Positions 1-5,532 of a stretch of DNA of 8,725 nucleotides are shown here, piece after piece. The stretch lies in assembly GCA_937910255.1 (NCBI GenBank), contig CALEOQ010000169.1, forward strand, positions 1 to 8,725. The letters run 5' to 3'. Each line of letters starts with the position of its first letter. Positions within the stretch are counted from its first letter, which is position 1. The DNA comes from an uncultured Caulobacteraceae bacterium (GTDB lineage Bacteria > Pseudomonadota > Alphaproteobacteria > Caulobacterales > Caulobacteraceae). The position numbers and the translations under genes are program-made. Below the pieces are notes generated by a model. It saw only the letters and a program-made list of their open reading frames with translations. It ran no database searches and was not told the DNA's origin.

Positions 1-34
1 GTGACTGAAGTTCAGACGTGTGCTCTTCCGATCT
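1..34. other. Illumina TruSeq adapter remnant at contig end
   Basis: These bases match the TruSeq read-2/index adapter, ending in the characteristic TGCTCTTCCGATCT, with a single mismatch near position 8 (A where the adapter has G). Genomic sequence begins abruptly at 35. Translating this stretch gives the peptides VQTCALPI, CSSDL and LFRS, which are familiar adapter-derived artefacts in protein databases. It is library contamination, so any ORF starting here (for example at 1, 18 or 20) has a false N-terminus. The native promoter and ribosome binding site of def are missing from the window. Confidence 0.97.
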
Positions 35-544
35 ATGGCTATCCGAGAAATCCTCACTGTCCCAAATCCGGTCCTCAAGCAGGTTTCGCAGCCTGTCGCC
101 GCCGTGGACGACGAGTTGCGCGCCCTCATGGACGACATGCTCGAAACCATGTACGCGGCGCCCGGCATCGGCCTGGCCGCCATCCAGGTCGGCGTGCCCA
201 AGCGGGTGATCGTCATGGACATCGCCGGCCCCGACGAGGAGCGCCAGCCCCGCTACTACGTGAATCCGGAGATTCTCTGGGCCTCGGACGATACCGCCCC
301 CTATGAGGAGGGCTGCCTCTCGATCCCCGACATCTATGACGAGGTCGATCGCCCCTCCAAGGTCAAGCTGCGCTACCTCAACTATCAGGGCGAGCAGGTG
401 GAAGAGGACGCCGAAGGGCTGTTCGCCGTCTGTATCCAGCACGAGATGGACCACCTGGAAGGCGTGCTGTTCATCGATCACTTGTCGCGCCTGAAGCGCG
501 ACCGGGCCGTGGCCAAGGTGAAGAAGCAGGCGCGCGCGGCCTGA
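35..544 (+). CDS. def: Peptide deformylase
   Basis: Removes the N-formyl group from the initiator methionine of nascent proteins in the cytosol. The 169-residue protein has all three family motifs: motif 1 PGIGLAAIQ (residues 43-51), motif 2 EGCLS (92-96) with metal ligand Cys94, and motif 3 QHEMDH (135-140) with metal ligands His136 and His140 and catalytic Glu137. Length is normal for the family. The start is the ATG directly after the adapter; MAIREIL is the usual N-terminus, and an in-frame extension to position 20 would be adapter-encoded. The upstream control region is lost. The gene lies next to fmt, its functional partner, although here a small lipoprotein gene on the other strand separates the two. 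Confidence 0.97.
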   Translation: MAIREILTVPNPVLKQVSQPVAAVDDELRALMDDMLETMYAAPGIGLAAIQVGVPKRVIVMDIAGPDEERQPRYYVNPEILWASDDTAPYEEGCLSIPDIYDEVDRPSKVKLRYLNYQGEQVEEDAEGLFAVCIQHEMDHLEGVLFIDHLSRLKRDRAVAKVKKQARAA

Positions 545-583
545 GGCGACCGGGCCGAGGGCTCGAATTCAGCGCCAAAGAAA

Positions 584-612
584 AAGGGCGGCCCGTCCAA
601 CGCGCCGCCCTT
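584..612 (-). terminator. Rho-independent terminator of the lipoprotein gene
   Basis: A perfect 9-bp inverted repeat (AAGGGCGGC at 584-592, GCCGCCCTT at 604-612, 11-nt loop) sits between the convergent def and lipoprotein genes. On the minus strand the stem is followed by TTTCTTT, so it works best as an intrinsic terminator for the lipoprotein gene, about 22 nt after its stop. On the plus strand no T-run follows, so termination of def is less certain. Confidence 0.8.
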
Positions 613-633
613 CGTCATGTCTGAGGTCTGAAC

Positions 634-900
634 TCAGTTCGTCGCGTCGTCGGCGGCGTCGCTGATTTCGTCGCCGGCCGCTTCCATGGCTTCACCGGCC
701 TCGTGGGCGGCGTCCTCAGCCATGGCCACGGCGTCGGACGCAGCCTCTTGCGCCGCATCGGCGGCTTCGGAGGCCGCCTGGCTGGCCTCGGCGGCCGCCT
801 CGTCGGCATTGGCCTCGGCTTCGTTCTGTTCGGCCTGGGTGCAGGCGGCGAGCGCCAGTGCGGCGACGGCGAAGGTGATGGTGGTCAGAGTCGTGCGCAT
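634..900 (-). CDS. Small alanine-rich lipoprotein, function unknown
   Basis: An 88-residue protein. A basic start (MRTT), a hydrophobic segment (about residues 8-19) and a lipobox LAAC with Cys20 indicate export by Sec, lipidation and signal peptidase II cleavage. The +2 residue is Thr, so an outer-membrane fate is plausible. The mature 69 residues are mostly Ala, Glu and Asp with few others, and Ala recurs every 3-4 residues. This predicts one long acidic amphipathic helix or coiled coil, ending in SDAADDATN. It has a good ribosome site: GGAG on the minus strand (complement of 907-910), 6 nt before the ATG. It has its own terminator and runs between def and fmt on the opposite strand. I recognise no named family; loosely similar helical lipoproteins (Lpp-like, entericidin-like) are possible analogies only. 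Codon bias and signal peptide make it convincing as a real gene. Confidence 0.82.
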   Translation of the reverse strand: MRTTLTTITFAVAALALAACTQAEQNEAEANADEAAAEASQAASEAADAAQEAASDAVAMAEDAAHEAGEAMEAAGDEISDAADDATN

Positions 901-1000
901 GGATGTCTCCTCTTCTCCTGAAGCCGTTGGAGAACGGTCGTGCGTGTCAGATCATTCCCCCCAGCTTTGCGCACCCTACGGGGCGCGGTAAACGGCGTCC
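901..1000. promoter_or_regulatory. Divergent control region, lipoprotein gene and fmt
   Basis: This 100-nt gap must contain the minus-strand promoter of the lipoprotein gene and the plus-strand promoter of fmt. Visible elements are the lipoprotein Shine-Dalgarno and a short inverted repeat, CCGTT-ggag-AACGG (924-937), in its likely leader. No convincing -35/-10 pair is recognisable by eye on either strand, and fmt has only a weak ribosome site. Confidence 0.45.
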
Positions 1001-1927
1001 ATGCGCCTGGCCTTTCTCGGTACCCCTGACTTCGCCGTCGTCGCCCTGGCCCGCCTGGTGGCGGCCGGCCACGACATCGCCTGCGTCTATTCTCAGCCCC
1101 CGGCGCCCCGGGGGCGCGGGCAGACGCTCAAGCCTTCGCCGGTGCACGCCTTCGCCCTGGAGCATGGCCTGCCGGTGCGCACCCCGGTCTCCATGCGCGA
1201 CCCCGCCGAGATCGAGACCTTCCGCGCCCTGGAGCTCGACGCCGCCTGCGTGGTCGCCTATGGCCAGATCCTGACCCGCGAGGTGCTGGAGGCGCCGCGG
1301 CTGGGCGCCTTCAACCTGCACGGCTCGCTCCTGCCCCGCTGGCGCGGCGCGGCCCCCATCCAGCGGGCGGTGATGGCCGGCGACGAGATCACCGGCGTGC
1401 AGGTGATGCGGATGACCGAGGGTCTGGACGAAGGCCCGGTCCTGGCCACAGCCACGGTGCGCATCGGTCCCCGGGACACCGCCGGCGACATCCACGACCG
1501 CCTGGCCGCGCTCGGCGCTGACCTGCTCGCCGAGACCCTGCCGAAGATCGAGGCCGGGGTCGCCGAAGAAATCCCGCAGGCGACCGACGGCGTCACCTAC
1601 GCCAAGAAGATCCGCCCGAAGACCGCGCGCATCGACTGGTCGAAGCCGGCCGCCCGCGTCGATGGCCAGATCCGCGGGCTGTCGCCCTTTCCCGGCGCCT
1701 GGTTCGAGGCGCCGGGAGACAAGGGGCCGGTGCGCGTCAAGGTTTTGGCCAGCGTCTGCGAGGACGGGGCCGGCGCGTCGGGCGAGGTGCTCGACGATGA
1801 TCTGCTGGTGGCCTGCGGCGACGGCGCCGTGCGCCTGCTGCGTCTGCAGCGGGAAGGCCGCGGCCCGCAGGAGGCCGAGGTCTTCCTGCGCGGCTTTTCG
1901 CTGCCGGCCGGAACGAAGCTCAGCTGA
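1001..1927 (+). CDS. fmt: Methionyl-tRNA formyltransferase
   Basis: Transfers the formyl group of 10-formyltetrahydrofolate to Met-tRNA(fMet) for translation initiation. The 308-residue length is typical. The N-terminal formyltransferase domain starts MRLAFLGTPDFAV. It has the folate-binding and catalytic segment NLHGSLLPRWRGAAPIQ (105-121), with catalytic Asn105 and His107, and GLDEGP with Asp143, matching N106/H108/D144 of the E. coli enzyme. The C-terminal tRNA-binding domain begins around residue 205 (GLSPFPGAW). The usual TQPDRPAGRG loop is SQPPAPRGRG here. The ATG at 1001 gives the canonical N-terminus, although no strong Shine-Dalgarno precedes it. The stop TGA overlaps the truA ATG by one base, so the two are probably co-transcribed and translationally coupled. 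Confidence 0.97.
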   Translation: MRLAFLGTPDFAVVALARLVAAGHDIACVYSQPPAPRGRGQTLKPSPVHAFALEHGLPVRTPVSMRDPAEIETFRALELDAACVVAYGQILTREVLEAPRLGAFNLHGSLLPRWRGAAPIQRAVMAGDEITGVQVMRMTEGLDEGPVLATATVRIGPRDTAGDIHDRLAALGADLLAETLPKIEAGVAEEIPQATDGVTYAKKIRPKTARIDWSKPAARVDGQIRGLSPFPGAWFEAPGDKGPVRVKVLASVCEDGAGASGEVLDDDLLVACGDGAVRLLRLQREGRGPQEAEVFLRGFSLPAGTKLS

Positions 1928-2688
1928 TGCCGCGCTACAAGCTCACGGTCGAGTATGACGGGCGGCCCTATCGCGGCTTCCAGGCCCAGGCGGGGCTGGC
2001 CTCGGTGCAGGGCGCCATCGAGAAGGCGGTGAAGGGGTTCTGCGGCCAGGACCTGCGGCTGCAGGCGGCGGGCCGCACCGACACCGGCGTCCACGCCACC
2101 GGCCAGGTGGTGCATGTGGACCTGGACAAGGCCTGGAAGCCCGATGTGGTCCGCGACGCCTTGAACGCCCACCTGGTCCCTGAGCCCATCGCCATCCTGT
2201 CGGCCGAGCAGGTGGAGGACCCCCGCTGGCATGCGCGCTTCTCGGCGACCGAGCGGCGCTACATCTACCGGATTCTCTGCCGCAAGGCGCCGCCGGCCCT
2301 GGACTGGGGTCGGGTCTGGCATGTGAAGAAGCCCCTGGACGCCGACGCCATGCATGCGGCGGCCCAGGCCCTGGTGGGCCATCACGACTTCACCACCTTC
2401 CGCGACCTTCAGTGTCAGGCCAAGTCGCCGATGAAGACCCTGGACGTGGCCCAAGTGCGTCGCGAGGGCGACGAGGTGATCCTGGAGTTCGCCTCGCGCT
2501 CCTTCCTCCACCGGCAGGTCCGCTCCATGACCGGCACCCTGGCGGAGGTGGGCCTGGGACGCTGGAGCGCGGCCGATGTGGCGAAGGCCCTGGTCGCCCG
2601 CGATCGCCGGGCCTGCGGCCCCGTGGCCCCGTCCACAGGCCTCTATCTGGTGGGGGTCAAGTACGGCGGGTCAGCGCCAGAAGATTGA
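1927..2688 (+). CDS. truA: tRNA pseudouridine(38-40) synthase
   Basis: Converts uridine to pseudouridine at positions 38-40 of the tRNA anticodon arm. The 253-residue protein is of normal length and carries the signature AAGRTDTGVHATGQV with catalytic Asp52. It also has RFSATERRYIYRI (the Tyr-containing motif), the HHDFTTFRDLQCQ segment and FLHRQVRSMTGTLAEVG near the C-terminus. The start ATG shares one base with the fmt stop, and no strong independent ribosome site is visible, which fits translational reinitiation after fmt. A palindromic repeat element begins at its stop codon and may end the transcript. Confidence 0.96.
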   Translation: MPRYKLTVEYDGRPYRGFQAQAGLASVQGAIEKAVKGFCGQDLRLQAAGRTDTGVHATGQVVHVDLDKAWKPDVVRDALNAHLVPEPIAILSAEQVEDPRWHARFSATERRYIYRILCRKAPPALDWGRVWHVKKPLDADAMHAAAQALVGHHDFTTFRDLQCQAKSPMKTLDVAQVRREGDEVILEFASRSFLHRQVRSMTGTLAEVGLGRWSAADVAKALVARDRRACGPVAPSTGLYLVGVKYGGSAPED

Positions 2689-2744
2689 ACCACGAAGAGC
2701 ACGAAGGACGTCGCGCCCTTCGTGAGCTTCGTGCCCTTGTGGTT
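2688..2744. repeat. CACGAAG-type imperfect palindromic repeat, possible terminator
   Basis: The gap between convergent truA and dapE holds a 57-nt element with outer arms AACCAC (2688-2693) and GTGGTT (2739-2744), and inner arms CACGAAGG (2700-2707) and CCTTCGTG (2717-2724). CACGAAG/CTTCGTG units recur twice on each side. This resembles the dispersed CCACGAAG-type intergenic repeats that produce artefactual NHEEHE-like peptides in many genomes, and this one translates as LNHEEHEG on the plus strand. A short CCCTTTTA follows at 2747-2754, so it could also terminate truA. Only one copy lies in the window, so being dispersed is an inference. Confidence 0.6.
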
Positions 2745-2774
2745 GGCCCTTTTACTGCGCCAGCGCGGGGCGCT

Positions 2775-3926
2775 TCAGCCCGCAAACCGCGCAAAATAGC
2801 GGGCGATCAGCCGCTCATAGACCGCCTGCAGGTCGCGAATCTCGGCTACGGGCGCGCGCTCGTCCACCGCATGCATGGTCTTGCCCACCAGGCCGAGTTC
2901 GACGACGGGGCACAGGGCGCGGATGAAGCGGGCGTCGGAGGTGCCCCCGGTGGTGGACAGTTCCGGGTCGCGCCCGGCCACATCGCGGACGGCGGCGGCG
3001 ACCACATCGGTGAAGTCCCCCGGCGGGGTCAGGAAGGCCTCGCCGCTGATGGCCGGCGTGACCCGCACGGTCCCGTCGAAACCCCGGGCCTGATCCTGCG
3101 CCACGCCGTCGATCCAGGCGGCGAGGTCCGCGCCCTTGTGGGCCGGGTTGAAGCGGATGTTCACCCGCGCCCGGGCGACCGCCGGGATGACGTTGGTGGC
3201 GGCGTTGCCGATGTCGATGGTGGTGATCTCGAGGTTCGAGGGCTGGAAGCCGGTGTAGCCCTCGTCCAGGACATGGGCGTCCAGGGCCGCCAGGATGCGC
3301 ACCAGCACCGGGGCCGGATTGGCCGCCCGGTGGGGATAGGCCACGTGGCCCTGCCGACCCTCCACGACGATCTCGGCGTTGATCGAGCCCCGGCGGCCGA
3401 TCTTGATCATGTCGCCGAAGGTCTCGGCGCTGGTGGGCTCGCCGACCACGCAATGGTCGACGATCTCGCCTTCGGCCATCAGGGCCTCGATCACCTTCTT
3501 GGTGCCGTCCAGGGCGATCCCCTCCTCATCGCCGGTGATCAGGAAGGACAGGGAGCCGGTCACCTCGCCCCGGGCGAGCGCGGCGCCCGCTGCGGCGGCG
3601 AAGGCGGCCAGCGCGCTCTTCATGTCCACTGCGCCGCGGCCGATCAGGATGTCGTCGACGATCTTCGCGGCGAAGGCGTCGTGGCTCCAGGCGCCGGCGT
3701 CGCCCACCGGCACCACGTCGGTGTGGCCGGCGAAGCAGAGGTTCGGCCGCGCGGTTCCCCAGCGGGCGTAGAGGTTCTCGATCTCGCCGAACCGCATCCG
3801 GCGACAGGCGAAGCCCAGCTTGGCCAGTTCTGCCTCCAGCACGTCCATGGCCCCGGCGTCGGCCGGCGTGACCGAGGGGCGGCGGATAAGATCCTGGGTG
3901 AGGCGGACGGCGTCGAGGCTGGTCAT
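2775..3926 (-). CDS. dapE: Succinyl-diaminopimelate desuccinylase
   Basis: Hydrolyses N-succinyl-LL-2,6-diaminopimelate to LL-diaminopimelate and succinate in the cytosol, feeding peptidoglycan and lysine synthesis. The 383-residue protein is an M20-family metallopeptidase with all expected residues: FAGHTDVVP (His68, Asp70), GRGAVDMK (bridging Asp101), TGDEEG (catalytic Glu134, metal ligand Glu135), GEPT (Glu163) and MHAVDE (His352). The substrate motif STTGGTSDARF lies near 324-334. Together these favour DapE over other M20 enzymes such as ArgE. The ATG at 3926 gives the standard N-terminus; no clear Shine-Dalgarno is visible. It is transcribed divergently from the gene at 4102 and converges on truA. 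dapD, two steps earlier in the same route, lies about 1.6 kb away on the same strand. Confidence 0.96.
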   Translation of the reverse strand: MTSLDAVRLTQDLIRRPSVTPADAGAMDVLEAELAKLGFACRRMRFGEIENLYARWGTARPNLCFAGHTDVVPVGDAGAWSHDAFAAKIVDDILIGRGAVDMKSALAAFAAAAGAALARGEVTGSLSFLITGDEEGIALDGTKKVIEALMAEGEIVDHCVVGEPTSAETFGDMIKIGRRGSINAEIVVEGRQGHVAYPHRAANPAPVLVRILAALDAHVLDEGYTGFQPSNLEITTIDIGNAATNVIPAVARARVNIRFNPAHKGADLAAWIDGVAQDQARGFDGTVRVTPAISGEAFLTPPGDFTDVVAAAVRDVAGRDPELSTTGGTSDARFIRALCPVVELGLVGKTMHAVDERAPVAEIRDLQAVYERLIARYFARFAG

Positions 3927-4001
3927 GCCATGCAGGTAGCCGCAGGCCGGGCGATGGGCAATGGCGCGGGCGCCCCAGGCTGCAATAGGCCGCGCCCAGG
4001 A

Positions 4002-4031
4002 TGAGATGATTAATCTGCAATAATCATCTCA
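4002..4031. promoter_or_regulatory. Perfect 11-bp inverted repeat, operator candidate
   Basis: TGAGATGATTA (4002-4012) and TAATCATCTCA (4021-4031) are exact reverse complements separated by 8 nt. The element is AT-rich in a GC-rich chromosome. It lies 75 nt upstream of dapE and 70 nt upstream of the divergent gene at 4102. The centre-to-centre arm spacing of 19 nt (about two helical turns) suits a dimeric regulator. No T-run follows on either strand, so a terminator is less likely. Which protein binds, if any, cannot be read from the sequence. Confidence 0.5.
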
Positions 4032-4090
4032 GTGTAGGGATCGTATCCATTTCACAAAAGTCAAAGGGATGGTCAGGTGCCTCAGTAACT

Positions 4091-4095
4091 GGAGG
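4091..4095 (+). promoter_or_regulatory. Shine-Dalgarno GGAGG deciding the 4102 start
   Basis: GGAGG lies 6 nt before the ATG at 4102, an ideal spacing. The longer in-frame start at 4069 has no such site and would put this motif inside the coding region. This fixes the start of the exonuclease-like gene at 4102. Confidence 0.75.
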
Positions 4096-4101
4096 CAAGT
4101 G

Positions 4102-4734
4102 ATGAATTTAGGCAGCTTATTCGGCGGCCGTCCCCCCGCGCCGTGCAAGTCTCGCGTGGGCATGGCCTTGAGGTCATCGGACAAAAGTCGTCGCCCACCA
4201 GAGAAACCGGCGTTTGGCCAGCGTCATCGACGCTGCGTCAGCGCCGCGAGCGACCATCTATACTTTGCTGTGCGTTCGCTGGGCGTGCAGGGGCGCGACC
4301 ATGTTCTGCAGTACGCCTTCGCCGACGATCGCGGGAACGTGGTCATGAGCGCCTTCGTCCGTTCACAGGCGCCGGCGGCGATCATGTTCGGAACGCGGGC
4401 CGAGGATCTGGCCATGGAGCCCCTGGACGCAGAGGCGTTCGATCCCATCGCCGCAAGACTGTGCGGCGGCGCCACCTTGGTGGGATATCAGCGGGTCTTG
4501 CAGGGGGGGCTTCTGCCCTATGGCGCCGTTCGGTCGGCGGCGGGTGTCGAGTGCGCCTGGCGGCGGTTCCAGCAGACGGCGCGGCGGATCGGCCTGAAGG
4601 TCTCGGCTCACGCGCCCCTGACGCTGAACGACTGCCTGGCCTATGCCGGCCTGCCGGTCCTGCAGTCCGAGGACGCCGCCCTGCGGGCCTTGGCGATCCG
4701 CAGTCTCTGGCGCTGGATGGACGAGGTAGGCTGA
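4102..4734 (+). CDS. Degenerate DnaQ-fold exonuclease-like protein
   Basis: A 210-residue protein of uncertain function. Residues 1-50 are basic and probably disordered, with many Arg, Lys and Pro. From about residue 52 the pattern follows a DEDD 3'-5' exonuclease domain. LYFAVRSLG (53-61) stands where DTETTG is expected, followed by the strand pair HVLQYAFADDRGNVVMSAFVR. EAFDPIAARLCGGATLVGY (111-129) matches the ExoII helix-strand. LTLNDCLAYAGLPVLQSEDAALRAL (173-197) matches the ExoIII region that normally reads HRALxDA. The catalytic acids and His are missing at all three places (motif I acids to Ala/Arg, ExoII Asp absent, His to Asp191, Asp to Ala196). If the fold call is right, it is probably not a nuclease and may bind nucleic acid or a partner. 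The GGAGG site sets the start. It diverges from dapE and converges on the regulator at 4759. The coding call is solid; the family call is by-eye pattern matching. Confidence 0.75.
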   Translation: MNLGSLFGGRPPAPCKSRVGMALRSSDKSRRPPEKPAFGQRHRRCVSAASDHLYFAVRSLGVQGRDHVLQYAFADDRGNVVMSAFVRSQAPAAIMFGTRAEDLAMEPLDAEAFDPIAARLCGGATLVGYQRVLQGGLLPYGAVRSAAGVECAWRRFQQTARRIGLKVSAHAPLTLNDCLAYAGLPVLQSEDAALRALAIRSLWRWMDEVG

Positions 4735-4747
4735 GCGGGGCTCAGCC
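4729..4747. terminator. Hairpin at the convergent gene junction
   Basis: GGCTGAGC (4729-4736) and GCTCAGCC (4740-4747) form a perfect 8-bp stem with a 3-nt loop. The left arm contains the stop codon of the exonuclease-like gene, and the hairpin lies just past the stop of the regulator. No T-run follows in either direction, so it is at best a weak or factor-assisted two-way terminator, or a 3'-end stabilising structure. Confidence 0.45.
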
Positions 4748-4758
4748 ACCCACCCCAC

Positions 4759-5250
4759 CTAGCGCGGCGTGCGGACGGCGTCCCAGAACAGCGGCTTCAG
4801 TTCGGTGAAGAAGGCGTCGAGGCCGTAGCGATCACCCAGGGTGAAGAGGCCGTCGGCGTCGCGGTTGAGGTAGCCGTTGGCGGCCAGGATGAGCAGCTTG
4901 CGCCGGGCGCTTTCGCGGGGAATGCCGGTGATCTCCGACAGGCTGAGCGCATTCAGGCCGCGCGGCGCCCGGGCGACGCCCACCTCGCCGTTGATCGTCT
5001 CGGCCAGCTCCGACAGCAGGAAGGTCAGGTAGAGGACGTACTGATCCAGGTCGCCGTCGAAGCGCGATCGAATCCGGATCAGAGCCGCCGAAAGCTGCCC
5101 GCCCCAACGGTAGAAGAAACGCTGCGCATCCTGATCCAGATAGCCTGGACTGGGTTCGCTCCAGCCGCGCGCCTCGGCAGGCACGCTGATCGTCTCATCC
5201 ACCGCATCCCTGAGGGCCAGCGATTGAGATTTCGAGGTTAACGAAAACAT
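4759..5250 (-). CDS. Small winged-helix transcriptional regulator
   Basis: A 163-residue protein with a probable DNA-binding winged helix in its C-terminal half. LSLSEITGIPRESARRKLL (102-120) fits a helix-turn-helix, followed by ILAANGYLNRDADGLFTLG (121-139) as helix plus wing, in the style of MarR, GntR or Crp-type wHTH domains. The N-terminal part (about 36-90) is helical (RFFYRWGGQLSAALIRIRSRF, then YVLYLTFLLSELAETI) and could dimerise or sense a ligand. No cyclic-nucleotide domain or membrane segment is seen. I place the start at the ATG at 5250 because GGAG (complement of 5259-5262) lies 8 nt upstream. A GTG at 5256 is in frame but only 2 nt from that site. It converges on the exonuclease-like gene 24 nt away. 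Its target is unknown; the 4002-4031 repeat and the repeats in its own upstream region are candidates. Confidence 0.75.
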   Translation of the reverse strand: MFSLTSKSQSLALRDAVDETISVPAEARGWSEPSPGYLDQDAQRFFYRWGGQLSAALIRIRSRFDGDLDQYVLYLTFLLSELAETINGEVGVARAPRGLNALSLSEITGIPRESARRKLLILAANGYLNRDADGLFTLGDRYGLDAFFTELKPLFWDAVRTPR

Positions 5251-5530
5251 AGCCACCGCTCCGGATATGGCCCTCGTCGCAAAAACAACGAAAGCCTGTC
5301 AACAATTAGGCGAAGCGGAGACCAATTCTATTCTGATCAATGGGTCAGCTGAGGGGGAAGACTTTGTTAACCAAGAATAGGACCGCCCCCGCTCCTGAGA
5401 AACAACCTAGTCTACTCGCCCATAACGGGAAACATTCCCCGCGCTCAAAATGAGCGGGTGACGCCCAGTTGGGCGTATCGCGCTAGGGGCGAGCAGGCCC
5501 TGATCCAGAAGGCGGCTGCGGCTGCGTTTT
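5251..5530. other. 280-nt intergenic region, regulator/dapD
   Basis: No credible ORF is seen here. The part next to the regulator (about 5270-5380) is AT-rich for this genome and probably holds the regulator promoter. An exact TTGACA reads on the minus strand (complement of 5297-5302), but no good -10 follows at 17 nt. TTAAC motifs occur near 5236-5242 (inside the regulator's first codons) and 5366-5372. The part next to dapD carries three short inverted repeats and a T6 run, listed separately. Confidence 0.5.
5427..5476. repeat. Three consecutive short inverted repeats
   Basis: Within 50 nt there are GGGAA-aca-TTCCC (5427-5439), CGCTCA-aaa-TGAGCG (5442-5456) and ACGCCCA-gt-TGGGCGT (5461-5476). 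They lie 55-104 nt downstream of the dapD stop and about 180-230 nt upstream of the regulator start. They may be stem-loops in the dapD 3' untranslated region, operator sites, or part of a small RNA. None is followed directly by a T-run on the minus strand, so a classical terminator for dapD is not clear. Confidence 0.45.
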
Positions 5531-5532
5531 TT
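5493..5532 (+). terminator. Possible plus-strand terminator overlapping dapD stop
   Basis: GCAGGCC (5493-5499) can pair imperfectly with GGCggCTGC (5511-5519), and a run of six T follows at 5527-5532, with GGCTGCG between stem and run. On the plus strand this resembles an intrinsic terminator, yet no plus-strand gene lies upstream. It may be chance, since the T-run includes part of the dapD TAA stop read in reverse, or the end of an unannotated small RNA. Confidence 0.25.

Noticed and set aside
1..306. ORFs starting at 1 and 18, and the start at 20 for def
   Set aside because: Their N-termini are translated from adapter sequence; the first and second are also in the wrong frame for def.
2412..4004. 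530-residue plus-strand ORF across truA and dapE
   Set aside because: A stop-poor shadow typical of high-GC DNA. It is Gly/Arg/Asp-His-rich, has no domain, and overlaps two genes with complete catalytic motifs.
4010..4024. CtrA-like site TTAA-N7-TAAT in the inverted repeat
   Set aside because: Only 6 of 8 consensus positions match TTAA-N7-TTAA, and the bases are better explained by the longer perfect palindrome.
4069..4071. Upstream ATG for the exonuclease-like gene
   Set aside because: It lacks a ribosome site and would place the strong GGAGG at 4091-4095 inside the coding region.
5254..5256. GTG start for the winged-helix regulator
   Set aside because: It lies only 2 nt from the GGAG site, whereas the ATG at 5250 has an 8-nt spacing.
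5493..5526. Possible signal-recognition-particle RNA (CCAGAAGGCGGCTGC resembles the apical loop)
   Set aside because: The conserved GGAAGCAG-type loop and a matching long stem are absent; the similarity is superficial.
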